Assembly (NCBI GenBank): GCA_038247995.1
Contig: JBBRUG010000117.1
Coordinates: 1-16,142 of the forward strand
DNA length: 16,142 bases
Direction of reading: 5' to 3'
DNA from: JBBRUG01 sp038247995
GTDB taxonomy: Bacteria; Chloroflexota; Chloroflexia; Chloroflexales; Chloroflexaceae
Notes under the pieces: model-generated
Database searches by the model: none
Told to the model about the DNA's origin: nothing
Seen by the model: the letters and a program-made list of their open reading frames with translations, nothing else
Program-made: the position numbers and the translations under genes
Part shown: piece by piece, positions 1-7,556 of the stretch
How positions within the stretch are numbered: position 1 is the stretch's first letter
How the letters are laid out: each line of letters opens with the position of its first letter

Positions 1-1199
1 ATTGCGTCGGCGAAGCGGCGCATACCCTCGACAATGTCGGCGTCGCTCGTGGCGTAGGAGAGCCGCAGGTAGCCCGGCATCCCAAACGACTCGCCCGACA
101 CACAGGCGATCTGCGCTTCGTCGAGCAGGTAGTTGGTCAAGTCCTCGCTTGTCGCGCAGACCTTACCGTTGCGGAGCGGGCGGTTGAGCAACCCGGTAAC
201 ATTCGGAAAGACATAGAACGCGCCGTCGGGAACCGAGCAGCGTACTTCAGGGATTTCGGACAGCAGTTCGAGGATGAGATCGCGCCGCTTATGGAATTGC
301 GCGGCCATCGCCACAACCTCCTGCTCGATCTCCGGGTTGGGCGTGTACGCCGTCAGGGCGGCATACTGCGCAATCGAGGATGTATGCGTGCTGGTATGGC
401 TCTGGATCGCCTTGATCGCATCGATAATCGGCTGCGGCCCGGCGACATACCCAACGCGCCAACCCGTCATTGCGTAGGCCTTGGCGGCGCCGTTCACCAC
501 CAGGGTGCGGTCGGCCAGATCGGGGGCGACGCGCAACCAGCGTGCATAGGGCACATAGCTGATCGCATCGTAGATCTCGTCGGTGACGATGATCGCCGAG
601 CTATCGCGCAGCACATCGGCGAGTGCGGCCAGTTCCGCAGCGCTATAGACCGCGCCGGTGGGATTGGAGGGCGAGTTGAGCATTACAACCCGCGTGCGCT
701 CGCTCAGGCTGGCGCGCAGTTGCGCGGGGGTGAGCTTAAAACCGGTGGCTTCAGTGGCTGTGGGCGTCACAGGAACAGCGCCGGCGAGTTTGGCCTGCTC
801 GACATAGCTCACCCAGTAGGGCGCCGGAATGATCGCCTCGTCGCCCTCGTCGCAGAGCGCCTGAAACAGCAGATACAGGCCCTCTTTAGCGCCGGTGGTA
901 ACCGTCACCTGAGCCACGCCATAGGTGATGCCCTGATCGGTGCTGACCCGCTGCGCGACGATTTTACGCAGGTCGGCGATACCGCCGGTAGGGGTATAGT
1001 GGGTGTGGTTTGCATTGATCGCGTCGATCGCGGCCGACTTGATCAGTGCCGGGGTATCGAAGTCGGGTTCGCCCACACTGAATGAGATCACGCGATGGCC
1101 CTGAGCGCGCAACTGCGCGACACGGTTGGTCATCGCAGCCGTTGCCGAGGGTTCAAGCTGAGCGAGCCGTTTGGCGAAATGGTAGGTGGTGGTGGTCAT
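1..1199 (-). CDS. Aspartate aminotransferase, PLP-dependent class I (family I-beta); last few residues off the left edge
   Basis: Transfers the amino group between aspartate and 2-oxoglutarate using PLP in the cytoplasm. I translated 399 codons from the ATG at 1199 without a stop; the gene leaves the window, and by family length fewer than about ten residues are missing. Visible motifs are SVGEPDFDTP (41-50), NSPSNPTGAVY (175-185), the TDEIYD segment (206-211), and the PLP-lysine motif NGAAKAYAMTGWRVGY, with Lys at about 240. YLRLSYATS near 377-385 carries the substrate-carboxylate arginine. NGAAKA(F/Y)AMTGWR is the form found in Thermus and Bacillus aspartate aminotransferases, which supports the I-beta subgroup. 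The start is supported by an AGGAG Shine-Dalgarno about 8 nt upstream. The leader contains a 14-bp tandem repeat. Exact substrate (aspartate, or also prephenate) cannot be settled from sequence. Confidence 0.92.
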   Translation of the reverse strand, partial: MTTTTYHFAKRLAQLEPSATAAMTNRVAQLRAQGHRVISFSVGEPDFDTPALIKSAAIDAINANHTHYTPTGGIADLRKIVAQRVSTDQGITYGVAQVTVTTGAKEGLYLLFQALCDEGDEAIIPAPYWVSYVEQAKLAGAVPVTPTATEATGFKLTPAQLRASLSERTRVVMLNSPSNPTGAVYSAAELAALADVLRDSSAIIVTDEIYDAISYVPYARWLRVAPDLADRTLVVNGAAKAYAMTGWRVGYVAGPQPIIDAIKAIQSHTSTHTSSIAQYAALTAYTPNPEIEQEVVAMAAQFHKRRDLILELLSEIPEVRCSVPDGAFYVFPNVTGLLNRPLRNGKVCATSEDLTNYLLDEAQIACVSGESFGMPGYLRLSYATSDADIVEGMRRFADA

Positions 1200-1222
1200 A
1201 AGGGCAACTCCTGTAAGATTGC

Positions 1223-1292
1223 GTGTTGCGGGTTGTATATTGCGGGTTGTGTGTTGCGGGTTGTGTGTTGCGGGTTGTGTGTTGCGGGTTGA
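1223..1292. repeat. Tandem repeat, 5 x 14 bp (10 heptamers)
   Basis: Five consecutive copies of GTGTTGCGGGTTGT; copy 2 starts ATA instead of GTG and copy 5 ends in A. Each 14-mer is two related heptamers (GTGTTGC and GGGTTGT), so the true period is 7. It sits 24 bp upstream of the aminotransferase ATG, in its leader or promoter. No reading frame is conserved over it. It resembles the heptanucleotide STRR repeats known from filamentous cyanobacteria in period only; the words differ. Confidence 0.9.
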
Positions 1293-1303
1293 AATACGTA
1301 ATA

Positions 1304-1553
1304 CGCTATACTTGGCGTTCGCTTATTTTCGGAATCGGTTCATGAAATTGCCCCACCAGCAGGCGAAAATTGGCTCCTTGGAAGGCTTACTGCCCCACTT
1401 GATGGCTGATCTGGCCGAAACGCTTTACACATTCCGATTTCGTGTACGCCAAAGTGGGGGGTTGATCTCGATTTGCGCTGGTTTTTCGCGTGCAAGTAGG
1501 GAGAGAATTTCATTTAGCGCCCAAAAAAATAAGCGAACGGTAAGCTATACGCC
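1304..1553. repeat. ~250-bp degenerate palindromic element (MITE-like)
   Basis: The two halves are inverted copies. Arm 1311-1329 (CTTGGCGTTCGCTTATTTT) matches the reverse complement of 1526-1544 at 17 of 19 positions. Inner blocks pair at mirrored distances: ATGAAATT 1342-1349 with 1506-1513, GCAGGCGAAAA 1359-1369 with 1483-1493 (10 of 11), and CCCCACTT 1393-1400 with 1452-1459. Beyond the arms, TATA/CG-rich ends extend imperfectly to about 1304 and 1553. There is no transposase and no convincing gene inside. It could be a foldback MITE, an IS remnant, or two inverted copies of a shorter repeat. With the 14-bp repeat it fills the gene-free stretch 1200-1544. Confidence 0.6.
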
Positions 1554-2171
1554 ATAGATCCCTACATTCTGAGCTTGGGCAATGCGTATAGCCCTATCGT
1601 TTAAGATACCGTTATCGTTGGCGGGGCGCGGGGTTGGGTCGGCGGGCGGCGCTTCGGTCGGGGCAGGCATGATCTGCGCCAGGTAGGTCTCAATCATGTC
1701 GGAAGTGAGCACACCGGTGTGGCGCGCAACGATTACGCCATCGGCAGCGATGAAGATGGTGGTTGGGATGGCCTGGATGCGGTAGCGCGATCCGGCGCGC
1801 CCACCGACATCGAACAGAACCGGAAACGCCATGCTCTCGGCGGCGATAAAGTCGCGCACGACACCCTGACCTTCATCGGTAACGGCGAGGAGTTGGAAGC
1901 CGGTTCGGTCGGTGGCCGCATAGGCCGCTTGCAGCATTGGAATTTCAACCTTACATGGCCCACACCAGGTCGCCCAGAAATTCAGTACCACCGGCTGACC
2001 GCGCAATTCGTGGAGGTGTACCTTCGCGCCGGCGAAGGTAGTGAACTCAGCATCAGGCAGCGCCTGGCCCACCTCTACGCCCACCTGTACGCCGTTAGCA
2101 TCGGTGCGCGCACCACAGCCGGATAAAGCCACAGCCACAATCAGCAGCCAGAAACCGGTGTAGCGCCGCAT
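1545..2171 (-). CDS. TlpA/ResA-like thioredoxin lipoprotein
   Basis: An exported thiol-disulfide oxidoreductase tethered to the membrane by lipid. Residues 1-19 form a lipoprotein signal (MRRYTGFWLL then a hydrophobic run) with lipobox ALSGC and Cys19 as the predicted lipidated residue. The AhpC/TlpA fold follows: GQALPDAEF near 35-43, active site WATWCGPC (66-73) and the cis-proline loop AIPTT (134-138). Such proteins usually reduce apocytochrome c or other periplasmic disulfides; the partner here is unknown. A Pro/Thr/Ala-rich tail (about 169-185) is followed by roughly 20 residues with no thioredoxin homology. The last codons and the TAG stop lie inside the right end of the palindromic element, so the original C-terminus may have been replaced. 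The ATG at 2171 has a GGAGG/AGGGAAGG ribosome site and an extended -10 promoter upstream. Confidence 0.9.
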   Translation of the reverse strand: MRRYTGFWLLIVAVALSGCGARTDANGVQVGVEVGQALPDAEFTTFAGAKVHLHELRGQPVVLNFWATWCGPCKVEIPMLQAAYAATDRTGFQLLAVTDEGQGVVRDFIAAESMAFPVLFDVGGRAGSRYRIQAIPTTIFIAADGVIVARHTGVLTSDMIETYLAQIMPAPTEAPPADPTPRPANDNGILNDRAIRIAQAQNVGIYGV

Positions 2172-2206
2172 ACACCTTCCCTCCCGGTATGGACATTGTA
2201 AAACAG

Positions 2207-2215
2207 ATTATACCA
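2207..2215 (-). promoter_or_regulatory. Extended -10 promoter of the tlpA-like gene
   Basis: On the minus strand the sequence reads TGG-TATAAT, a perfect -10 hexamer with the TG extension, 35 bp before the ATG at 2171. No good -35 hexamer is visible 16-18 bp further up, as expected for an extended -10 promoter. It lies in the 103-bp gap after the TPR protein gene, so the thioredoxin gene can be transcribed on its own. Confidence 0.6.
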
Positions 2216-2274
2216 TCCGTCAGGAGTAGGGCGTGAGGGACAAAGCGCGTGGAGGCAAGGGGACAAGGGGATCT

Positions 2275-5200
2275 CTAGCGAATCAGATCGGTGAATTGGA
2301 TACAGACCGAACGGGCCTGCGCAGAGGTGGTACAAATCGTCTGAATCGCTTCAGCCGTAGCCACCGCCTGGGCGCGATCGCCGGCGCGCAGGGCCGATTG
2401 GAACTGATTGTAGAGCGCCCAAACCTGCTCACCCGACCCAGAGGGCGCAGCGGCGGCAGCCTCAGCGTACTTGCTGGCAGCAGCGGCCCAATTGCCCTCA
2501 GAAGCGTAGCCATCGCCCTCAAACAGCAGCGTTGTGAAGGGGTCGGCGCCGAGATCACGAGCGGTGCTTGCCGCGTCACGGGCCTGCTGGCTGGTTGGCG
2601 TAGGCTCGGTAGAGATCAGCGCCTGGCCCTTGGCGGTGTAGGCCACGAGCCACTGATAACTGCCATAAGCGGGCAAGCTCGCAATCAGCAAAGCAAGCAG
2701 CGTGGCGCCGATGACAACCGGTAAACGTAACTGACGCCGATGGGGGAAAAAGCCGACTACCAGTGCTTCGGTAAGCACATAGACGCCCCATACGAAGGTG
2801 CTATGGTTGAGCGGTTGCACACTAAGCGCCCGCCCGCCACTGAAGATATAGAGCACCACGGGCAATGCACCAAAAATGCCGATAACCAGCGGCCAGCGGT
2901 CGTTGAGCATGAGGGCGCGTTGCAGTTTCAGAGGACGGTTGGCGATCCAATAGGCCAGCGGGATCAAGATCAACACCCCACTCAGGGCCGTAAAGCTGAG
3001 CGCAGCATAAAGGGTAGGCGGCAAGATTCGGTTGAAGGGCAGCCAATCGTTCTCAGTCATTGTGACGATAAACAGCAGTACAACGCCGAGCAGGGCCATT
3101 GCGCCAAACCTGCTGCGCAAGAGATGAAAGCCCAGGTCGCGGCGTTCGATCTTCAGGTTGAGTGCAGCGAAGCGCTGGGCAATATCAATCTGGAGCGCGC
3201 CATACCAGCCAGTAATACCGTCGATCGGCAGATCACGGCCTGTAGAATCTTCGAGGTAAGTGCGCGAATATAGTGCCAGCGGACGATCCCAGATACAACG
3301 ATCGAGGGCCAGCCAGCGCTGCACATCTGGCCAGGCATGCGCAACTTCCAGGTTACCCATGCGATCATAGCGGGCAATCCCCTCGGGCCGGGTGATCAGA
3401 ATATCGGGTTGCTCACGCTCGATCTGGCTGAGCGGAAGCAGATAAATCACCATGGTTGCGAGCGCGGCATAGACCGCCAGGTAGATCGGCAAGAGCGCAG
3501 CGAGCACGCCGAAAAAGCGCAGCGGATCGTAGCCGACATCAAGCGTAATAATCGCATCGAGGCTAATGCGCTGACTGACTGTGGGCACAAACATAGCCAG
3601 GAGCAGCATCGCCAGTGGCAGAGCAACGAGGGTAACGATCTGCAGCGTGGGGAGTGCGCTGCGGATGAAACGACCCACATAGCGTTTTTCAGGCTCGGCG
3701 GCGATCAAAGCCTGAATGCGTGCACAAACCAGTTTGGATGTGCCGGATTGGCGCTCCCAGGCGCGCAGTTCGTGGAGGATCCGCTCGCGGGCCACAGCAT
3801 AGCGCAGGGAGCGGAAGCGTTCAAGCCCATGCTGGTATTTACTCAGCGCACCTTCGACATCGCCGGCAAGAGCAGCGGCGCGACCCTGCAGGCTAAGGAT
3901 CGATGCCTCACGCCGTAGATCGCCAAGTTCGCTGAACACTGCCAGCGCATCGGCCAACAACACCTGCGCCGAACCGACATTCCCGGCAGCGAGGTGGCAC
4001 TCGGCGAGCGAGCGATTGAGCCAGGCCCGCCGATAGAGATCGCGGGCGATCGGGCGCTTCAATAACGCCTCAAGCGCAACCCGGGCCTCGACGTGATACC
4101 CATAGAGCAGCAGAATATCGGCGAGGCGCTGTTCAGCGCGCAGCGTGCCGGCCGGATCGTCGAGCGCACGAAAGGCGTCTCGCGCCTGAAGATACCAACC
4201 TCTTGCCGCATTATAGAGCCGAATCAATAACCAGTTCTGGTAACGTGCGCAATACTCCGGCACCGGCAGCAAGCGGTTCCGCGACCCCAAGATTAGGCCA
4301 ACGATCTGGAATGGCAAGCCAACCAGCCAGATCCACACACCGAAGAGCATTTGGAAGAGAGCGGTCGGCGCCGGCGACGAGACATACCAACTGCCGGTAC
4401 TGACACCGAGACCCTGATACGCTTCGCCGAGCAACAGCATTGTGTCGGCCATTGCCCGCTGATCGCCGGCCTGAGCAAAATAGCCCAGGCTCGCTCGGTA
4501 GAGTGCGGTGGCCCGCGCCCACTGGCCCATTTCGGTATAGACCGAACCCAGGGCGCGGTTCGTCTCAGCGGCCAGATCGTTCGGCAAATCGCCGGGCGCG
4601 CGCAACGCTTCCAGGTTCTGGGCAGCGCCTTCAAGGTTGAGCCCGGCCTGGAGTACCCGAGCGCGCATATATTGTAACCAGCGCCGCCCGAGTGGACCGA
4701 GGGGCGCCTCGTGAGCTACCTGAAGCAACTGTTCGGCTTCGGCAAGCCGGTGATGTTCCTGAAGCTGGGCGAAGGTAGTGCGCAACTCAGCCAAGCCGCC
4801 GTCCGGATCGACGTACAAACGATGGTAAAGCGCCTCACGCCGCCACAGATCGGCCTGGGCGCGCACCGGCACTACGCTAAGCATTGTGCTGTCGGGCATG
4901 AGCGGCATTGCGCGCTGCGTTGAGCCGGGTGGCGTCGTGCGCTGATTAAAGTAGCTCGCCAGACGGCCATGCAGCTTGGCGAGATCGGCAGGTCGGTCGC
5001 GCGCCCACTCGATCAGAAACGCCTCGCGCACTTCATCGTGATAGGCCAGGCGCCCATCACCAAGATCGCGCACGAAACTATACTCACGCAGCCGCCCAAG
5101 CAACTTCTCATTGCCTTCGTCTTTTTCACGCAGCACGCGCAGCACGCTCACATCGAACCAACGCGGCACGGCGCAGCTGCGCAACACCTCGGCCTGGCGC

Positions 5201-5319
5201 GGCCCGACGTTTTGCAGCACATGATCGACGGTAAACGTCAGCAATTCGTCGCCGCTCTTGCTGCGCGCCGCCGTCATCATATTGTGAAGATAACTGTGGA
5301 TGTCTGCCATATTTACCAA
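2275..5319 (-). CDS. Large winged-helix/TPR multipass membrane protein, partner of the STAND-like ATPase
   Basis: A 1014-residue protein of unknown function. By eye, residues 20-105 look like the winged-helix part that follows the NTPase in STAND proteins (ends ...YHDEVREAFLIEW). TPR-like helical pairs span about 155-305 and 355-505. A hydrophobic stretch lies at 320-347 (GVWIWLVGLPFQIVGLIL), clear membrane segments at about 553-578 and 601-630, then a soluble segment 631-735, then five more helices (736-756, 768-795, 807-827, 842-858, 865-890). A final TPR-like domain covers 905-1014. The start is ambiguous: TTG 5319 has GAGG 7 nt upstream and overlaps the ATPase gene by 7 bp, while ATG 5310 lies 2 bp after its stop. 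I infer that it works with the ATPase as the two halves of one STAND machine. No enzymatic effector domain was seen. Confidence 0.85.
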   Translation of the reverse strand: MVNMADIHSYLHNMMTAARSKSGDELLTFTVDHVLQNVGPRQAEVLRSCAVPRWFDVSVLRVLREKDEGNEKLLGRLREYSFVRDLGDGRLAYHDEVREAFLIEWARDRPADLAKLHGRLASYFNQRTTPPGSTQRAMPLMPDSTMLSVVPVRAQADLWRREALYHRLYVDPDGGLAELRTTFAQLQEHHRLAEAEQLLQVAHEAPLGPLGRRWLQYMRARVLQAGLNLEGAAQNLEALRAPGDLPNDLAAETNRALGSVYTEMGQWARATALYRASLGYFAQAGDQRAMADTMLLLGEAYQGLGVSTGSWYVSSPAPTALFQMLFGVWIWLVGLPFQIVGLILGSRNRLLPVPEYCARYQNWLLIRLYNAARGWYLQARDAFRALDDPAGTLRAEQRLADILLLYGYHVEARVALEALLKRPIARDLYRRAWLNRSLAECHLAAGNVGSAQVLLADALAVFSELGDLRREASILSLQGRAAALAGDVEGALSKYQHGLERFRSLRYAVARERILHELRAWERQSGTSKLVCARIQALIAAEPEKRYVGRFIRSALPTLQIVTLVALPLAMLLLAMFVPTVSQRISLDAIITLDVGYDPLRFFGVLAALLPIYLAVYAALATMVIYLLPLSQIEREQPDILITRPEGIARYDRMGNLEVAHAWPDVQRWLALDRCIWDRPLALYSRTYLEDSTGRDLPIDGITGWYGALQIDIAQRFAALNLKIERRDLGFHLLRSRFGAMALLGVVLLFIVTMTENDWLPFNRILPPTLYAALSFTALSGVLILIPLAYWIANRPLKLQRALMLNDRWPLVIGIFGALPVVLYIFSGGRALSVQPLNHSTFVWGVYVLTEALVVGFFPHRRQLRLPVVIGATLLALLIASLPAYGSYQWLVAYTAKGQALISTEPTPTSQQARDAASTARDLGADPFTTLLFEGDGYASEGNWAAAASKYAEAAAAAPSGSGEQVWALYNQFQSALRAGDRAQAVATAEAIQTICTTSAQARSVCIQFTDLIR

Positions 5320-6230
5320 TCATCATCCTCGGCGGGGCGCGAACTCTGCTCCAAGTTGTCGCCGATGATGCCAAGTAATTGTGGATTGCCCTGGACGGCA
5401 TTGTAGAGCGTCTGGATCTCCGTGTCGGTAAGGCTACTCAGACCGCGGTTCTCGCGCAGATATTCGGCGACATCTTCCGGGGTGAACAGATGCAGGTCGA
5501 GCCGCCCAATGACCTGGCTCCATTGGGCGTTGAAGGGCGGCAGACGCCGTCCGGCCAGCACAGCCACTGTATTCGGTAGTCCACCGTCGCGGATGCGCGT
5601 AAGCAACTGGCCGGCGATCCAGCGATCAGCGGCAGTCGAAACCCAATCCTCGCCCACTTGCGCCGTACGCTCGTAGCTGTCGAAGCAGAAGACCAAACGA
5701 GTGGTTGCCGCGAGCTCGTTCAGACATGTAAACAGGGCCTGGGTAACCCGATCCTCGATCGCCTGGAGGAGCAACGGGTTGTCGGTCTGAACCACAAATA
5801 AGTTATCTTTGATGATCGCACCGCCGGCGACATCGCCGACGTTCAGATCGCCGAGTTGCGCGCCCGCACCGATGTTGATTGCGCTATTGCCGGAACCATT
5901 CATCTCACTCAACACCAGGCGCGGCGCTGTGGCCTCATTGATCGCGGCAGTAAGCCGATTGAAGTGTCGCTCACCAAGTGCATCGCGAAAGCGGCGCGCC
6001 AGGGTCAGTACATCGTAGGCCTGGCCATCGCTAAAATCGATCAGCACCGCCTGAGCGTCGCGGCTCACAGCTTCGTAGGTGAACTGCTGGAGCAGCCACG
6101 ACTTCCCCATGCCCGGGCCGGCCTCGATGAGGATAATCCGACGACCGCTTGTGCCTTCAAGGCTGCGGCGGAACCGATCAAGTTGCAATAAACGATCCAC
6201 AAACAGCTCTTGCAGCGAGCGAGTAGTCAT
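5313..6230 (-). CDS. STAND-like P-loop ATPase (NTPase half only)
   Basis: A 305-residue ATP-binding protein. Walker A is GPGMGKSW (38-45), Walker B is RLVFCFDSYE (178-187), a sensor-1-like strand is VAVLAGRRL (222-230), and GNPQLLG (281-287) matches the GxP motif of STAND/NB-ARC NTPases. Between Walker A and B lies a Gly/Asn-rich insert (about 111-145, including INIGAGAQLGDLNVGDVAGG) that looks like a beta-rich spacer. The protein stops just where a winged-helix domain would start; that domain and the TPRs are in the next gene, which overlaps by 7 bp or starts 2 bp later. The N-terminus is very short (about 28 residues before the first beta strand), so there is no N-terminal effector. The ATG is 6 bp after the oxidoreductase stop, without a strong ribosome site, suggesting translational coupling. 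The biological role is unknown; defence or signalling is possible. Confidence 0.85.
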   Translation of the reverse strand: MTTRSLQELFVDRLLQLDRFRRSLEGTSGRRIILIEAGPGMGKSWLLQQFTYEAVSRDAQAVLIDFSDGQAYDVLTLARRFRDALGERHFNRLTAAINEATAPRLVLSEMNGSGNSAINIGAGAQLGDLNVGDVAGGAIIKDNLFVVQTDNPLLLQAIEDRVTQALFTCLNELAATTRLVFCFDSYERTAQVGEDWVSTAADRWIAGQLLTRIRDGGLPNTVAVLAGRRLPPFNAQWSQVIGRLDLHLFTPEDVAEYLRENRGLSSLTDTEIQTLYNAVQGNPQLLGIIGDNLEQSSRPAEDDDW

Positions 6231-6236
6231 GAGCCA

Positions 6237-7391
6237 CTAAATAACATTGCGCTCGACCCCGAGGGCGCCGGCGCTGAAGCGATCGATCCGCAGTTCGTCG
6301 ATATTGATCGTATGGGCGCGCCCATCGAGGATCTCCTCGCTAATCAGGAGGCCGGTAGCGGGCGCGTGCATAATGCCATGGCCGCTAAAACCACTGGCGT
6401 CAAAATAACCGGCTAGATCGGGGTGACGACCCAGGATCGGGTTATTGTCGGGGGTAATCTCGTAGAGGCCGGCCCAACACTGGCTTTCGGCAAGGCCGGC
6501 GGTTTCCAGCACCGGAAAGCGCTTGAGGCCGGCTTCGAGCACCTGATCGAGCCAATCCCAATCGACAGTGGTGGTGAAACTACTCGGCTCGGCATGGTTC
6601 GAGCGCCCCATCAGGATGCTCGCGCCCTCTTTGCGCATATAGAAGCCGCTACCGACATCGATCGTCAGCGGAATCGGGCCGGGAATTGCTGGAAAGAGTG
6701 TGGTCATATACACATTGCGGCGGTAAGGCTTGACTGGTACATGTAACTCGGCTAGCGCAGCAACCTCGCCCGCCCATGGCCCGGCGCAATTGACGACGAC
6801 ATCGCAGGTCACCGGCCCCTGAGCCGTCTGAAGGCCATTGATCCGTCCTCCGCTTAGATCAAATCCAGTCACGCCGGCCTCACGGAGCAAGCGCACACCT
6901 TGCGCCTGGGCGGCGCGCAAATAGCCCAGCGCGATCCCGTACGGGTCGCAGTAGCCGTCATCGGGGCCGAACGTAGCGCCAAGCATGCCTGTCGGATCCA
7001 ACGGCACAATCCGGGCGGCTTCGGCGGGGCTGAGCAGTTCGGTGCGAATGCCCAACTCACGCTGCATGGCCGTGCTGCGCTGGTAGGCTGCCCAAGCAAC
7101 CGCATCATCGATCAGGAACAGGTAGCCGACCTGGTGCAATTCAGCGTGGCCACCTACTTCAGCGTCGAACTCGCGCAGTTTGGCAATGCTGTAGCGTGAC
7201 AGCAACACATTGGTAACACTCGAAAACTGATGGCGTACGCCGGCGGCCGAGCGGGCTGTGCTGCCGCCGATCTCGGCAGCGCCCTTCTCCAAGATCAGTA
7301 CGTCGGTACACCCACGCAACGCCAGATGGTAGGCGACACTCGCGCCCATTACCCCGGCTCCAATAATTACAACCTGTGCGTGCTCGGCCAT
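6237..7391 (-). CDS. DAO-family FAD-dependent oxidoreductase (sarcosine oxidase beta / glycine oxidase-like)
   Basis: A 384-residue flavoenzyme of the D-amino-acid oxidase superfamily, expected to oxidise the C-N bond of a secondary or primary amino acid. The N-terminal Rossmann motif is VVIIGAGVMGAS (7-18), with the FAD-ribose acidic residue in LILEKG (32-37). STARSAAGVRHQF (44-56) matches the isoalloxazine-side motif of sarcosine oxidase-type enzymes. NCAGPWAGEV (201-210), CWAGLYEITPDNNPILG (305-321) and SGFSGHGIMHAPATG (333-347) are the other family landmarks. Length fits single-subunit or beta-subunit members; no alpha, gamma or delta subunit gene is nearby. The ATG is preceded by AGGG at about 7 nt. 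It is the first gene of a tight unit with the ATPase and TPR protein. The substrate cannot be told from sequence. Confidence 0.88.
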   Translation of the reverse strand: MAEHAQVVIIGAGVMGASVAYHLALRGCTDVLILEKGAAEIGGSTARSAAGVRHQFSSVTNVLLSRYSIAKLREFDAEVGGHAELHQVGYLFLIDDAVAWAAYQRSTAMQRELGIRTELLSPAEAARIVPLDPTGMLGATFGPDDGYCDPYGIALGYLRAAQAQGVRLLREAGVTGFDLSGGRINGLQTAQGPVTCDVVVNCAGPWAGEVAALAELHVPVKPYRRNVYMTTLFPAIPGPIPLTIDVGSGFYMRKEGASILMGRSNHAEPSSFTTTVDWDWLDQVLEAGLKRFPVLETAGLAESQCWAGLYEITPDNNPILGRHPDLAGYFDASGFSGHGIMHAPATGLLISEEILDGRAHTINIDELRIDRFSAGALGVERNVI

Positions 7392-7433
7392 ATCGTTACC
7401 CTAGATGAATACCATCATCCAACATTTGGGCCC

Positions 7434-7448
7434 GCGCCCTGAGGGCGC
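7434..7448. other. Small perfect hairpin in the oxidoreductase leader
   Basis: GCGCCC-TGA-GGGCGC is a 6-bp all-GC stem with a 3-nt loop, 43 bp upstream of the oxidoreductase ATG. It has no T-run on either side, so it is not a canonical terminator. It could be a leader structure or chance in GC-rich DNA. Confidence 0.35.
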
Positions 7449-7525
7449 TGCTTCGGTGGCGTAAACACCGGGCCGCTGAAGCGGCTGATACCGCAATGCA
7501 TGCCTCATTTTCATTAGCAGCCTGC

Positions 7526-7531
7526 ATTATA
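7526..7531 (-). promoter_or_regulatory. Candidate -10 box for the oxidoreductase/ATPase/TPR operon
   Basis: A perfect TATAAT on the minus strand lies 134 bp upstream of the oxidoreductase ATG, just downstream of the rarA stop. No recognisable -35 hexamer or TG extension is present, so confidence is low. If real, the operon has a leader of roughly 125 nt containing the 7434-7448 hairpin. Confidence 0.35.
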
Positions 7532-7539
7532 GCGCATTA

Positions 7540-7554
7540 GAACGGAAAGCGTTC
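7540..7554 (-). terminator. Weak hairpin just after the rarA stop
   Basis: GAACG-5 nt-CGTTC starts 2 bp after the TGA of rarA on the minus strand. The stem is only 5 bp and the downstream sequence (TAATGCGC in transcript sense) lacks a U-run, so intrinsic termination would be poor and read-through into the oxidoreductase is plausible. Confidence 0.25.
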
Positions 7555-7556
7555 GC

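Noticed and set aside
291..1085. 264-codon open frame on the plus strand
   Set aside because: It lies wholly within the aspartate aminotransferase on the other strand and its product has no recognisable fold.
1223..1292. CRISPR array
   Set aside because: The 14-bp units are directly adjacent with no spacers, and no cas gene is nearby.
1304..1553. Complete insertion sequence
   Set aside because: There is no transposase frame and no clear target-site duplication.
2275..7391. A proven anti-phage defence island
   Set aside because: No restriction, toxin-antitoxin, nuclease, TIR or mobile genes are nearby; only the STAND-like architecture hints at it, so it is kept as a hypothesis.
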